The notes below the pieces were generated by a model, which was not told the origin of the DNA, searched no databases, and saw nothing but the letters and a program-made list of their open reading frames with translations. Below, piece by piece: positions 56,239-64,000 of a stretch of DNA of 64,000 nt. This DNA comes from Pseudomonadota bacterium (GTDB lineage: Bacteria > Pseudomonadota > Gammaproteobacteria > Arenicellales > UBA868): positions 26,279 to 90,278 of the forward strand of contig JABHUE010000145.1 of assembly GCA_018672825.1 (NCBI GenBank), written 5' to 3'. The position numbers and the translations under genes were made by a program. Position 1 is the first letter of the stretch; each line of letters begins with the position of its first letter.

Positions 56239-58131
56239 TCAGGAGACCTCTGCCTGATCTCCTCTCCGGCTCAGCCACTCCTTTCGGTCTGGCGATCGTT
56301 TGCGTGCAAGCAGAAGATCAAGCATTGAGTCGGTCTTCTTTCCAGCATCCAGGCTGAGCTTAATGAGCCTCCGGGAACTTGCATCCATCGTCGTTTCTCG
56401 CAATTGCGCAGGGTTCATCTCGCCTAATCCCTTAAATCGCTGAACATTTACCGCACCCCTAATTTTTTCATTTTTTATCCTCTCAAGCGCTAATTCTTTT
56501 TCAGCGTCATCAAGTGCGTAAGCCACATGTTTGCCCACGTCAATTCGATAAAGAGGCGGCATTGACACGCATATTCGACCCGTCTCTACAAGCGGTCTGA
56601 AATGCCGGACGAAAAGTGCGCACAACAAAGTCGCAATATGCGCCCCATCCGAATCGGCATCAGCGAGAATGCAAACCCGTCCGTAACGAAGACCGGATGT
56701 ATCGGTCGAGCCCGGATCAACCCCTAAGGCAACCGCGATATCATGAACAGACTGTGATCCGAGCACTTCTGCGGAATCAACTTCCCAGGTATTCAAAATT
56801 TTTCCCCTCAGGGGCAAGATCGCCTGAAACTCCCTATCCCGCGCCTGCTTGGCTGAACCACCAGCAGAATCACCCTCAACCAGAAAAATTTCTGTCCTCT
56901 CCAGATCTTCGCTCGTGCAATCTGCGAGTTTGCCGGGTAGTGTTGGCCCCGTCGTCGCCTTCTTCCGCTCAACCTGTCTCGCAGATCGCATCCGTAATTG
57001 CGCGCTTTCGATTGCAAGATTTGCAATCTGTTCTCCTTTTTCGGAATTTTGATTAAGCCAAAGACTAAATTGATCCTTAACAACGGCGGCTGTGACTGAT
57101 GCGGCATCACGAGACGAAAGACGGTCTTTGGTTTGGCCGCTAAACTGGGGGTCTTTCATTCGCAACGATAGTACATAGGCACACTTCTGCCAGACGTCTT
57201 CAGGCGCAATCTTTACGCCGCGAGGAACCAAAGAACGGAACTCGCAAAATTCACGAATAGCCTCGGTCAGTCCAGTTCGAAATCCACTGACATGACTTCC
57301 CCCTTGGGTGGTCGGGATCAAATTAACATAGCTTTCCTCAAATCGCTCCGATCCCTCGCTAAACCAAGTTAGCGCCCAATCAACCTGTTGCTCTTTTTGC
57401 ATGACATGCCCGACATGGGGCGGGTCTGGCACCAGCGCCGAACTGCCCAGTTGGGCCACCAAATAATCGAGCAGTCCATCCTCGTATTCCCAGCTTTCAT
57501 CATTTTTCTTGTTCCCTTGATCAAAAAAGTCGATTCGAAGGCCGGAACAGAGGACTGCTTTTGCGCGAAGCAGTCTTTTAAGGCGCGAAACTGAGATCGA
57601 CGGAGAATCAAAAAAGATCGGATCTGGCCAAAATTGAATCGTGGTGCCTGTATTTCGGGCACCTACCTTGCCAACAGGCTTTAACGGCCCTGTCGGCACA
57701 CCATCTCGAAAACGCATAGCGAACTCTTTACCATTTCGCTTTACCTTAACCTCGAGACTGCTCGAAAGCGCATTCACCACCGATACGCCGACCCCGTGAA
57801 GACCGCCGGAGAAAGTATAAGATTTATCCGAAAACTTTCCACCTGCATGGAGTCTGGTCAAAATGACCTCAACCGCACTGACCTTCTCCCCTTTATGTTG
57901 ATCGACCGGCATACCCCGACCATCATCTGAAACTGAGACAGAATCGTCTTTGTGTAACGTGACTGAAATTCGCCGCGCGTAACCGCCAATGGCTTCATCG
58001 ACACTGTTGTCCACCACCTCCTGAATAAGGTGGTTAGGTCGATCGGTCTGGGTATACATCCCGGGGCGTTTGCGCACCGGCTGTAGCCCTGTAAGGACTT
58101 CAATCGCAGAAGCGTCGTAATTTGCCGCCAT
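56239..58131 (-). CDS. parE: DNA topoisomerase IV subunit B (ParE)
   Basis: ATPase subunit partnering ParC in chromosome decatenation. The 630-residue protein has the GHKL ATP-binding motifs (VDNSVDEAIGGY with the Mg Asn, VSDDGRGMPVD, SGGLHGVGVSVVNALS), the transducer domain, and the TOPRIM domain with EGDSAGGSAKQARDRE and ADADSDGAHIATLL, then the C-terminal FKGLGEMNPAQLRETTM. Length and domain order are those of ParE, lacking the GyrB insertion. It is 13 kb from parC, both on the minus strand. Confidence 0.95.
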   Translation of the reverse strand: MAANYDASAIEVLTGLQPVRKRPGMYTQTDRPNHLIQEVVDNSVDEAIGGYARRISVTLHKDDSVSVSDDGRGMPVDQHKGEKVSAVEVILTRLHAGGKFSDKSYTFSGGLHGVGVSVVNALSSSLEVKVKRNGKEFAMRFRDGVPTGPLKPVGKVGARNTGTTIQFWPDPIFFDSPSISVSRLKRLLRAKAVLCSGLRIDFFDQGNKKNDESWEYEDGLLDYLVAQLGSSALVPDPPHVGHVMQKEQQVDWALTWFSEGSERFEESYVNLIPTTQGGSHVSGFRTGLTEAIREFCEFRSLVPRGVKIAPEDVWQKCAYVLSLRMKDPQFSGQTKDRLSSRDAASVTAAVVKDQFSLWLNQNSEKGEQIANLAIESAQLRMRSARQVERKKATTGPTLPGKLADCTSEDLERTEIFLVEGDSAGGSAKQARDREFQAILPLRGKILNTWEVDSAEVLGSQSVHDIAVALGVDPGSTDTSGLRYGRVCILADADSDGAHIATLLCALFVRHFRPLVETGRICVSMPPLYRIDVGKHVAYALDDAEKELALERIKNEKIRGAVNVQRFKGLGEMNPAQLRETTMDASSRRLIKLSLDAGKKTDSMLDLLLARKRSPDRKEWLSRRGDQAEVS

Positions 58132-58325
58132 GATTCAAATACGCAGGTCTTAGGATGCGGGCAATCATACACGAACCGATCTTTGTTTTAGAGCATTTAA
58201 AAGGGGTATCATTGGAATTCGTCACAGATTTTTGCAACTCTGGAACGCGGCGCCAGTGCTGAGATAAAATCTACCCGATTTAAACGAGTTGCAGCACTCT
58301 GTTCATCGACAAACGAGGCTTGGCC

Positions 58326-58571
58326 ATGGCCAAACAAACCCCATCACGGGTTGGTGATTTTGAAAAATCCTTATCGGAGCTCGAGAAGATCGTCGAGCGC
58401 ATGGAGGACGGCGAACAATCTCTGGAGATATCTCTCAAAGATTTTGAGCGCGGGATGACGCTCGTACGACAGTGCCGAGACAGTCTCGTAAGCGCTGAGG
58501 CCAAAGTCCAGCAACTGATCGAAAAAAATGGGAAACTGGAATCGGTCTCTCTTGATTCAGATAAAACATAA
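58326..58571 (+). CDS. xseB: Exodeoxyribonuclease VII small subunit
   Basis: Small subunit of exonuclease VII, which degrades single-stranded DNA with XseA. The 81-residue helical protein has the family signature FEKSLSELEKIVERMEDGEQSLEISLKDFERGM. An in-frame TTG lies two codons upstream, but the CGAGG site is better spaced to ATG 58326. It begins the xseB-ispA-dxs-folE2 line: ispA starts three bases after the xseB stop. xseA is not in the window. Confidence 0.93.
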   Translation: MAKQTPSRVGDFEKSLSELEKIVERMEDGEQSLEISLKDFERGMTLVRQCRDSLVSAEAKVQQLIEKNGKLESVSLDSDKT

Positions 58572-58573
58572 TC

Positions 58574-59467
58574 GTGGATCATGACCTCAGCGTAAATTGG
58601 TCACGTTGGCGGGAGCGCGTAGATAACCAGCTCAACACGCTGATCCCCCAGCCCCATATCTCTCCTGTCACCCTGCACGAAGCGATGCGTTATGCCAGTA
58701 TTGGAGCAGGTAAACGCTACCGTGCTGCTCTGGTTTATGCCTCAGGACAAGCCTTGGGAGCTGAGGATGCCCAACTTGATAACGCCGCCTGTGCGGTAGA
58801 GCTTACTCATGCATTCTCTTTGGTTCATGACGATTTACCCGCAATGGATGACGATGATCTAAGGCGGGGTAAACCGTCGTGCCATCGCGCTTTCGACGAA
58901 GCAACTGCGATTCTTGCCGGTGATGCACTCCAGACGCTAGCCTTCGAAGTGCTAAGCGCAAAAAATGACAGTGCCAGTTTTACTGAAAATCAACTGGAAA
59001 TGATTCGAACTTTGGCCATTGCTACCGGATCACTCGGTCTCGCAGGTGGGCAGGTTATTGATTTGAGCCTAGTTTCGCAATCCGCGAAGACGGATACGTT
59101 GAAAACAATGCACCAAATGAAAACAGGCGCGCTCATTGAAGCATCTGTTCAACTCGGCGGCCTAAGCGCATTTGCCGACTCAAAACAGCTTGAGAGACTG
59201 CGCCACTTTTCAAGACCGCTCGGGCTCGCGTTCCAGGTTGTTGATGATATTTTAGATGGCGCGGCGGATACGGCAACACTGGGGAAGCCCGCTGGCGCCG
59301 ATCAGGAGAAAATGAAACCCACCTATCTCAGTGTTATGGGAGAAACAGCTGCGAGGGACTATGCCAAAGAGCTTATTGATAGTGCAATTCAGGCGCTTGA
59401 CGGGGCTAATCTTGAAGGTAGACTGCTGACCGCTCTGGCTAAGTTCACTTTAGAACGATCGTTCTAG
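58574..59467 (+). CDS. ispA: Farnesyl diphosphate synthase (IspA)
   Basis: Condenses isopentenyl diphosphate with dimethylallyl/geranyl diphosphate in the isoprenoid pathway. The 297-residue protein has the first aspartate-rich motif in DDLPAMDDDDLRRGKPSCH (near residues 85-103) and the second in FQVVDDILDGAAD, plus the GAGKRYR and CAVELTHAFSLVHDD segments. The GTG start at 58574 is three bases from the xseB stop. dxs follows 59 bases later, putting precursor supply and elongation in one operon. Confidence 0.95.
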   Translation: MDHDLSVNWSRWRERVDNQLNTLIPQPHISPVTLHEAMRYASIGAGKRYRAALVYASGQALGAEDAQLDNAACAVELTHAFSLVHDDLPAMDDDDLRRGKPSCHRAFDEATAILAGDALQTLAFEVLSAKNDSASFTENQLEMIRTLAIATGSLGLAGGQVIDLSLVSQSAKTDTLKTMHQMKTGALIEASVQLGGLSAFADSKQLERLRHFSRPLGLAFQVVDDILDGAADTATLGKPAGADQEKMKPTYLSVMGETAARDYAKELIDSAIQALDGANLEGRLLTALAKFTLERSF

Positions 59468-59526
59468 CGATAATGTTCTGGAAATAATCTTCGTCTTCAT
59501 ACTTTTATCTGACGACTTTCAGTCCT

Positions 59527-61404
59527 ATGCCTTCCAAACAATCCAGCTCTTTTCTAAATCAGATTGATACACCTGCTGACCTGCGCGCGCTGCCGACGAA
59601 GGCGCTAGAACCTCTAGCTGATGAACTCAGGGAATATCTAATCGATATCGTTTCTGAGACGGGTGGACACCTCGCACCTGGCCTCGGCACTGTCGAACTT
59701 GCGATCGCACTGCACTATGTATTCAACACACCTGTCGATAAATTGGTATGGGATATTGGTCACCAAGCCTATCCCCACAAAATTCTGACGGGTCGACGGG
59801 AACAAATGCAGACCATTCGAAAAGCGGGCGGGCTATCCGGCTTTTTGAAACGAACCGAAAGCGAGTTTGATAGTTTCGGTGCTGGTCATTCGAGCACGTC
59901 GATTAGTGCCGCTCTTGGAATGGCAATCGCCGCAAAAATAAAGGGGGAATCAAACCAGGTCGTCGCGATTATTGGCGACGGTGCGCTTACCGCGGGTCAG
60001 GCCATGGAGGCGCTCAATAATGCTGGTGATCTCGACGCCAATTTACTCGTGGTTCTGAATGACAATGAAATGTCGATCTCAAGAAACGTCGGCGCGCTAT
60101 CCAATTACCTCGCTCGAATCCTTTCAGGCCGAGCTTATACATCGGCTCGCGAAGGAAGCAAAACCGTGCTCGGCACCGTGCCGCCGGTGCAAGCTTTTGC
60201 TCGCCGATGGGAAGAACACCTGAAAGGCATGGTCATGCCGAGCACGTTGTTTGAAGAGCTTGGTTTTAACTATATCGGGCCAATCGATGGGCATGATATC
60301 CATACGCTCGTTGCGACTCTTACGAACATGAAATCGATGACCGGGCCACGCTTTCTCCACATCGCCACTCAAAAAGGTAAAGGTTTTAAACCTGCTGAGG
60401 GCGAGCCCATCGCCTATCATGGCATTGGACCTTTTAATCCAGACACCGGAAAAGTTGAAAAGAAGCCTAGCCAAAGAACATATACCCAGGTTTTTGGTGA
60501 CTGGCTCTGCGATATGGCAGCAGAAGACAACCGACTCATCGGAATAACGCCTGCGATGCGCGAGGGATCAGGGCTTGTTCGATTTGCCGAGCAGTATCCT
60601 GATCGATATTTTGACGTTGGAATTGCTGAGCAACATGCCCTCACATTTGCTGCAGGAGCCGCATGCGACGGACTCAAGCCCGTCGTTGCGATTTACTCGA
60701 CTTTTCTACAACGCGCCTACGATCAGTTGATTCACGACATTAGCGTTCAGAATCTTGATGTCACTTTTGGGATTGATCGCTCGGGAATTGTTGGGGCAGA
60801 CGGTCCCACTCATCAAGGTGCTTTTGATCTGAGTTTCTTGCGTTGCGTGCCTAACATGGTTCTGCTCGCACCCTCTAACGAATCAGAATGTCGCGATATG
60901 CTCTACACCGCCTTTCTTTACAACGGTCCGGCAGCGGTAAGGTATCCCCGTGGATCCGGGCCCGGTGAAGTTGAATCTACAGAAATGAGGGCTATTCCCA
61001 TCGGGAAAGGTGTTGTAAAACAATCGGGCACCCGTGTCGCTTTGCTTGCGTTTGGCACAATGGTCAATCCTGCTCTTGCAGCAGGCATCGAGCTGGATGC
61101 GACTGTGGTCAACATGAGGAGCGTGAAACCCTTGGACAACGAGCTCATTCTGGAAATGGCCGAGTCTCATGAGATCGTCGTTTCGATAGAGGAAAATACT
61201 ATTAAGGGTGGCGCAGGTGCAGGGATCGCTGAGGTGTTATCCGCAGCCGGATGTCCCACTCCAATTCTTATCTTGGGACTGCCTGATCAACATGTCGATC
61301 AAGGTGAGACGGGGCCAGTCCTTACTGATTTAGGCCTAGATGCGGCCGGGATCGTTGCTTCTGTTAGAAAAAGAATGGCGCTGAAGACAACGGCTTCACG
61401 CTAA
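59527..61404 (+). CDS. dxs: 1-Deoxy-D-xylulose-5-phosphate synthase
   Basis: First enzyme of the methylerythritol-phosphate pathway, making DXP from pyruvate and glyceraldehyde 3-phosphate with thiamine diphosphate. The 625-residue protein has the ThDP-binding [31 protein letters not shown]-type segment (split here as GDGALTAG and [13 protein letters not shown]), [20 protein letters not shown] with the conserved Glu, and [16 protein letters not shown]. Length is standard. It lies between ispA and folE2. Confidence 0.96.
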   Translation: MPSKQSSSFLNQIDTPADLRALPTKALEPLADELREYLIDIVSETGGHLAPGLGTVELAIALHYVFNTPVDKLVWDIGHQAYPHKILTGRREQMQTIRKAGGLSGFLKRTESEFDSFGAGHSSTSISAALGMAIAAKIKGESNQVVAIIGDGALTAGQAMEALNNAGDLDANLLVVLNDNEMSISRNVGALSNYLARILSGRAYTSAREGSKTVLGTVPPVQAFARRWEEHLKGMVMPSTLFEELGFNYIGPIDGHDIHTLVATLTNMKSMTGPRFLHIATQKGKGFKPAEGEPIAYHGIGPFNPDTGKVEKKPSQRTYTQVFGDWLCDMAAEDNRLIGITPAMREGSGLVRFAEQYPDRYFDVGIAEQHALTFAAGAACDGLKPVVAIYSTFLQRAYDQLIHDISVQNLDVTFGIDRSGIVGADGPTHQGAFDLSFLRCVPNMVLLAPSNESECRDMLYTAFLYNGPAAVRYPRGSGPGEVESTEMRAIPIGKGVVKQSGTRVALLAFGTMVNPALAAGIELDATVVNMRSVKPLDNELILEMAESHEIVVSIEENTIKGGAGAGIAEVLSAAGCPTPILILGLPDQHVDQGETGPVLTDLGLDAAGIVASVRKRMALKTTASR

Positions 61405-61462
61405 GCTGTTTGTTTTTCAGATAAAATACTCCAATACCATCAAACTATTCCTGAAACCTCAC

Positions 61463-62278
61463 ATGCTCGAAATAGAAACCGAATCTCACAACGTGAACGA
61501 AATCGAGGACGTCCAGGGGAGTCCTGACACTCGAAATATCACCATAGACAAAGTCGGCGTTAAAGATCTCCGTCACCCGGTCCGTATTCAGGATAGGAGT
61601 GGTCATGATCAGCACACTGTTGCTAACTTCAGTATGTTTGTTGAGCTGCCCCATAATTTCAAGGGCACTCACATGTCACGATTTGTTGAGATATTGAGTC
61701 GTCATGAAAGGGAAATATCGGTTCAATCTTTTCGCTCAATGTTGCAGGAAACTCGTGATCACTTGGATGCCGGCACGAGTCATATCGAAATGGCGTTTCC
61801 ATTCTTCCTCGAAAAAGCAGCGCCAATAACCGGCGTCAAAAGTTTAATGGACTACCAGGTGACGTTCGTAGGCGAGGCGATTGATGATGAAGTCTCGACG
61901 GAGGTTAGAGTCGTAGTGCCGGTCACCAGCTTGTGCCCATGTTCAAAGAAAATTTCTCAATACGGCGCTCACAACCAGCGGTCTCACGTCACCGTCGCGG
62001 TAAAATCTAAGGCGTTCATCTGGATCGAGGAAATCATCGATATTGTGGAGCAAGAAGCCAGCTGTGAGCTCTACGGACTGTTAAAACGTCCTGATGAAAA
62101 ATATGTCACTGAAAAAGCTTACGAGAATCCCAAATTCGTTGAGGATATGGTTCGTGACGTTGCCGGAAGACTCAATAGCGACGATCGCATTTTAAAGTAC
62201 ACGGTAGAAGCTGAGAACTTCGAATCCATCCATAATCACTCAGCCTACGCGCAGATCAATTTCTCTCGCGATCTCTAA
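61463..62278 (+). CDS. folE2: GTP cyclohydrolase FolE2 (type IB)
   Basis: Makes 7,8-dihydroneopterin triphosphate for folate synthesis; FolE2 is the metal-versatile alternative to zinc-dependent FolE. The 271-residue protein has the family signatures [11 protein letters not shown], the metal Cys region [21 protein letters not shown] (near residues 163-183), and the C-terminal HNHSAYAQI. The acidic first 20 residues vary in the family. Use of FolE2 would help in low-zinc surroundings such as seawater (inference). Downstream of dxs by 58 bases. Confidence 0.94.
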   Translation: MLEIETESHNVNEIEDVQGSPDTRNITIDKVGVKDLRHPVRIQDRSGHDQHTVANFSMFVELPHNFKGTHMSRFVEILSRHEREISVQSFRSMLQETRDHLDAGTSHIEMAFPFFLEKAAPITGVKSLMDYQVTFVGEAIDDEVSTEVRVVVPVTSLCPCSKKISQYGAHNQRSHVTVAVKSKAFIWIEEIIDIVEQEASCELYGLLKRPDEKYVTEKAYENPKFVEDMVRDVAGRLNSDDRILKYTVEAENFESIHNHSAYAQINFSRDL

Positions 62279-62338
62279 CGTTACTAAAACACGGATTGAT
62301 TTTTTGGTGACTATTTGGCGTCACGATCGGTTTAACAA

Positions 62339-63376
62339 TTAATCGATCGGCGTCGGCCACGTATCGGAAAGACGATATCCAGTGGGCCAGGGGTCTTTCG
62401 GATCTATCATGTGTTGATGGGTGCCCGTAATCCAGGCGCGGCCTGCAACAGACGGTACGATCGCAGATTTTCCATTTGCTAATTGAGTCACCGCTTCGAT
62501 TTGACAATTAAATTCAGAATCAATCACTGATTCACCCACAAATCTATCCCCCGGCATCAGTAGACCGCGCTCATGCAACACCGCCATCCTCGCACTACAG
62601 CCAGTGCCGCACGGGGATCGATCTAATTTACCCGGTTGGATCACAACAGTATGCCGACCCCTGATTTGCCCCCCTTCTTCCTTAATTGGGCAGGTGAGCA
62701 TACAAAAAGAGAGGTGTGACCAGTTTTTATTCTCAGGGTGCGAAAAACCGATTTGCTCATTGGCCGCTCTTATGATTTTTTGTCCAGACGCAACCATGTC
62801 ACGTGCCTCGTCCGGCGAGACTGAAAAGCCAATTGACTCGGCATCAACTAAACAAAAACTATCCCCTCCGTACGCGGTATCGACCGAAATTGATCCCAGG
62901 CCTTCCACCTCAATCACTTGATCGAGCTTGTCGACGAATGATGGCACATTGGTAATTTGAACCGACGACACAACGCCATCCGAACAAAATGCCTTAGCTT
63001 TTACCAATCCGCCGGGTGCTTCCAATAGAACCTCAGTTACCGGCTCTTGCATCGGCAGAATTCCAGTCTCCAGAAGCACGGTCGCGACGCAAATCGCATT
63101 TGATCCAGACATCGGCGGGAAAAACGCCGCCTCCATGATAATAAACGCGGCATCAGCTCGAGGATCCACGGGAGGAACTAAAAGATTCGCGTGGCGAAAG
63201 ATTCCGCCTCGGGGCTCGTTGAGTAAGAAATCCCGCAAATCACTTTGCTGCTCCAGTGCGCGAGATTGGGTCCACAAGGTATCACCCTTCGGAGGCGACA
63301 CGCCACCAACTATGACGTCTCCAGGCTCCCCTTCTGCGTGACAACTAACAACCTGAATATTTTTTGAGCTGCGCAT
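62339..63376 (-). CDS. Proline racemase-family protein, probable 4-hydroxyproline epimerase
   Basis: A 345-residue cofactor-independent racemase/epimerase-fold enzyme. In place of the two catalytic cysteines of proline racemase it has Ser90 in [10 protein letters not shown] and Cys256 in [13 protein letters not shown]. From memory, a Ser/Cys pair occurs among 4-hydroxyproline epimerases, whereas trans-3-hydroxyproline dehydratases keep the first Cys and have Thr second. GGAG eight bases upstream supports the ATG. No hydroxyproline catabolic operon surrounds it; an FAD amine oxidase (5788-6948) in the same window could be a later step, but is 56 kb away. Confidence 0.82.
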   Translation of the reverse strand: MRSSKNIQVVSCHAEGEPGDVIVGGVSPPKGDTLWTQSRALEQQSDLRDFLLNEPRGGIFRHANLLVPPVDPRADAAFIIMEAAFFPPMSGSNAICVATVLLETGILPMQEPVTEVLLEAPGGLVKAKAFCSDGVVSSVQITNVPSFVDKLDQVIEVEGLGSISVDTAYGGDSFCLVDAESIGFSVSPDEARDMVASGQKIIRAANEQIGFSHPENKNWSHLSFCMLTCPIKEEGGQIRGRHTVVIQPGKLDRSPCGTGCSARMAVLHERGLLMPGDRFVGESVIDSEFNCQIEAVTQLANGKSAIVPSVAGRAWITGTHQHMIDPKDPWPTGYRLSDTWPTPID

Positions 63377-63419
63377 GACAGTAACTCCATTTTATTAATT
63401 TTCAATCTGAACTGACTTA

Positions 63420-63767
63420 TCAGATTAACGGGGGATCGAGCATTTGATCTGCCCACCAACTTTGATCGGGGCCTTGCCACTGAAAACGGATTAGATCAAC
63501 ACGGCCCTTGGAATCGAATTGTATCCCTTCATTATCAAGCAACCGCTGCTGTTCAGCATCAATTAATCCATCGGAGCGGATACTGATCTGGCCTCGACTA
63601 TTGATGACCCGATGCCACGGCACTGTGTCAGTAGGAGCGACCGCCATCGCGTAACCCGCCTGCCTCGCCGAACATCCCGCTAGTTTTGCAATCTGTCCGT
63701 AAGTCGCCACCTTCCCCCGCGGCACCCCCATCACCAACGTATAGATTCGTTGATAAACCCCGAGCAT
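63420..63767 (-). CDS. Alkyltransferase-like protein (ATL)
   Basis: DNA-repair protein related to O6-alkylguanine-DNA alkyltransferase but catalytically silent: the alkyl-accepting Cys of P-C-H-R-V is Trp51 here (VPWHRVINSRG). Such proteins bind alkylated guanine and recruit nucleotide excision repair. The 115-residue protein has the DNA-binding helix-turn-helix VATYGQIAKLAGCSARQAGYA and the LL-x-x-EG-I segment. It lies 24 bases downstream of xpt on the same strand and has no strong Shine-Dalgarno site. Confidence 0.9.
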   Translation of the reverse strand: MLGVYQRIYTLVMGVPRGKVATYGQIAKLAGCSARQAGYAMAVAPTDTVPWHRVINSRGQISIRSDGLIDAEQQRLLDNEGIQFDSKGRVDLIRFQWQGPDQSWWADQMLDPPLI

Positions 63768-63790
63768 CTTAAAGTATCAGGATCAGCTGG

Positions 63791-64000
63791 CTAAGCGATT
63801 ACTTCCAGTCCGCCATCACCAAACAATATCTTGGCGAGCGTAACTATCGGCACCTTAAGGTCTGCCAATGCCTCACGACCGCCCTCCGAAGGTTTTTCAA
63901 TCGCACACCCGATCCCGCAAAGACATGCCTGGCTCTCATGGACCAACGATGACAACGCGCGTAAAGTTGCCCCCGTCGCCAAGAAATCATCGATAACTAA
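63791..64000 (-). CDS. xpt: Xanthine phosphoribosyltransferase, C-terminal part (runs off the window)
   Basis: The last 69 codons of a type I phosphoribosyltransferase, open at the window edge. The PRPP-binding loop [15 protein letters not shown] is visible, followed by [21 protein letters not shown], which matches xanthine phosphoribosyltransferase (xpt) rather than adenine or orotate enzymes. The frame continues without stop through base 64000, so the N-terminal two thirds lie outside. It salvages xanthine to XMP. Followed by the ATL gene. Confidence 0.8.
   Translation of the reverse strand, partial: LVIDDFLATGATLRALSSLVHESQACLCGIGCAIEKPSEGGREALADLKVPIVTLAKILFGDGGLEVIA

Noticed and set aside
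1-64000. CRISPR arrays, insertion sequences, prophage or integrase genes
   Set aside because: I saw no direct-repeat arrays, transposase, integrase or phage structural gene on either strand.

Overview
The window reads as a chromosome segment of a Gammaproteobacterium, probably marine and free-living. The pointers are single-copy housekeeping genes typical of that class (mpl, parC/parE, rnd, dsbA, uup, greA, yajD, the dapB-carA-carB-greA line and the xseB-ispA-dxs-folE2 line), moderate G+C, many TTG/GTG starts with clear Shine-Dalgarno sites, and short gaps between genes. I see no phage, insertion sequence, CRISPR array or rRNA. One tRNA gene (tRNA-Arg, anticodon TCG) is present. These taxonomic statements are inference from gene content, not from a marker-gene search.

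Layout. 1-6.9 kb: nei and a catabolic-looking group (class III aminotransferase, small alpha/beta-barrel-like protein, ectoine-hydrolase-like M24 protein, MFS carrier, cupin, FAD amine oxidase). 7-8.6 kb: yajD, a RidA protein, a small membrane protein. 8.65-10.2 kb: tRNA-Arg followed by an exported agmatine/peptidylarginine-deiminase-family protein with visibly higher G+C, closed by a strong hairpin terminator. 10.3-15 kb: a DEAD-box helicase with a long leader, small ORFs, a methyltransferase, a pentapeptide-repeat remnant, and a DUF302-like protein beside a strikingly methionine-rich exported protein. 15.3-24.3 kb: an alpha/beta hydrolase that seems to start at ATT, a ProC-like reductase, a thioesterase, a beta-lactamase-fold hydrolase, two overlapping EamA exporters, Uup and an MFS carrier. 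24.3-33.4 kb (mostly minus strand): greA, carB, carA, dapB, mdh, a tandem UspA protein and rnd. 33.5-37.6 kb: a membrane protein, mpl, dsbA, a sulfotransferase-like gene and a MarC protein. 37.6-47.9 kb: a second class III aminotransferase, phosphomannomutase/phosphoglucomutase, parC, a prolyl-tRNA-editing-like protein, an amidase, an ADP-ribose pyrophosphatase, a DUF3313 lipoprotein-like protein, a beta-hydroxyacid dehydrogenase and an acetyltransferase.

47.9-54.1 kb is the most distinctive part: a compact tungsten-type aldehyde oxidoreductase locus. Read on the minus strand it encodes a four-cluster ferredoxin subunit, the AOR catalytic subunit, an FAD/NAD subunit, a MoaD-like sulfur carrier, an unrecognised 96-residue protein and MoaA; moeB lies convergent next to it. 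The order matches a three-subunit NAD-coupled AOR (as known from Aromatoleum) with its own pterin-cofactor genes. The 96-residue protein ends in Gly-Gly-Gly, beside MoaD and MoaA that also end in Gly-Gly, which makes it the best candidate here for an undescribed component.

54.4-64 kb: a flippase-like membrane protein with a soluble insert, an acetyltransferase, parE, xseB-ispA-dxs-folE2 (prenyl precursor synthesis and a zinc-independent type of GTP cyclohydrolase), a hydroxyproline-epimerase-like protein with a Ser/Cys catalytic pair, an alkyltransferase-like protein, and the C-terminal end of xanthine phosphoribosyltransferase running off the window.
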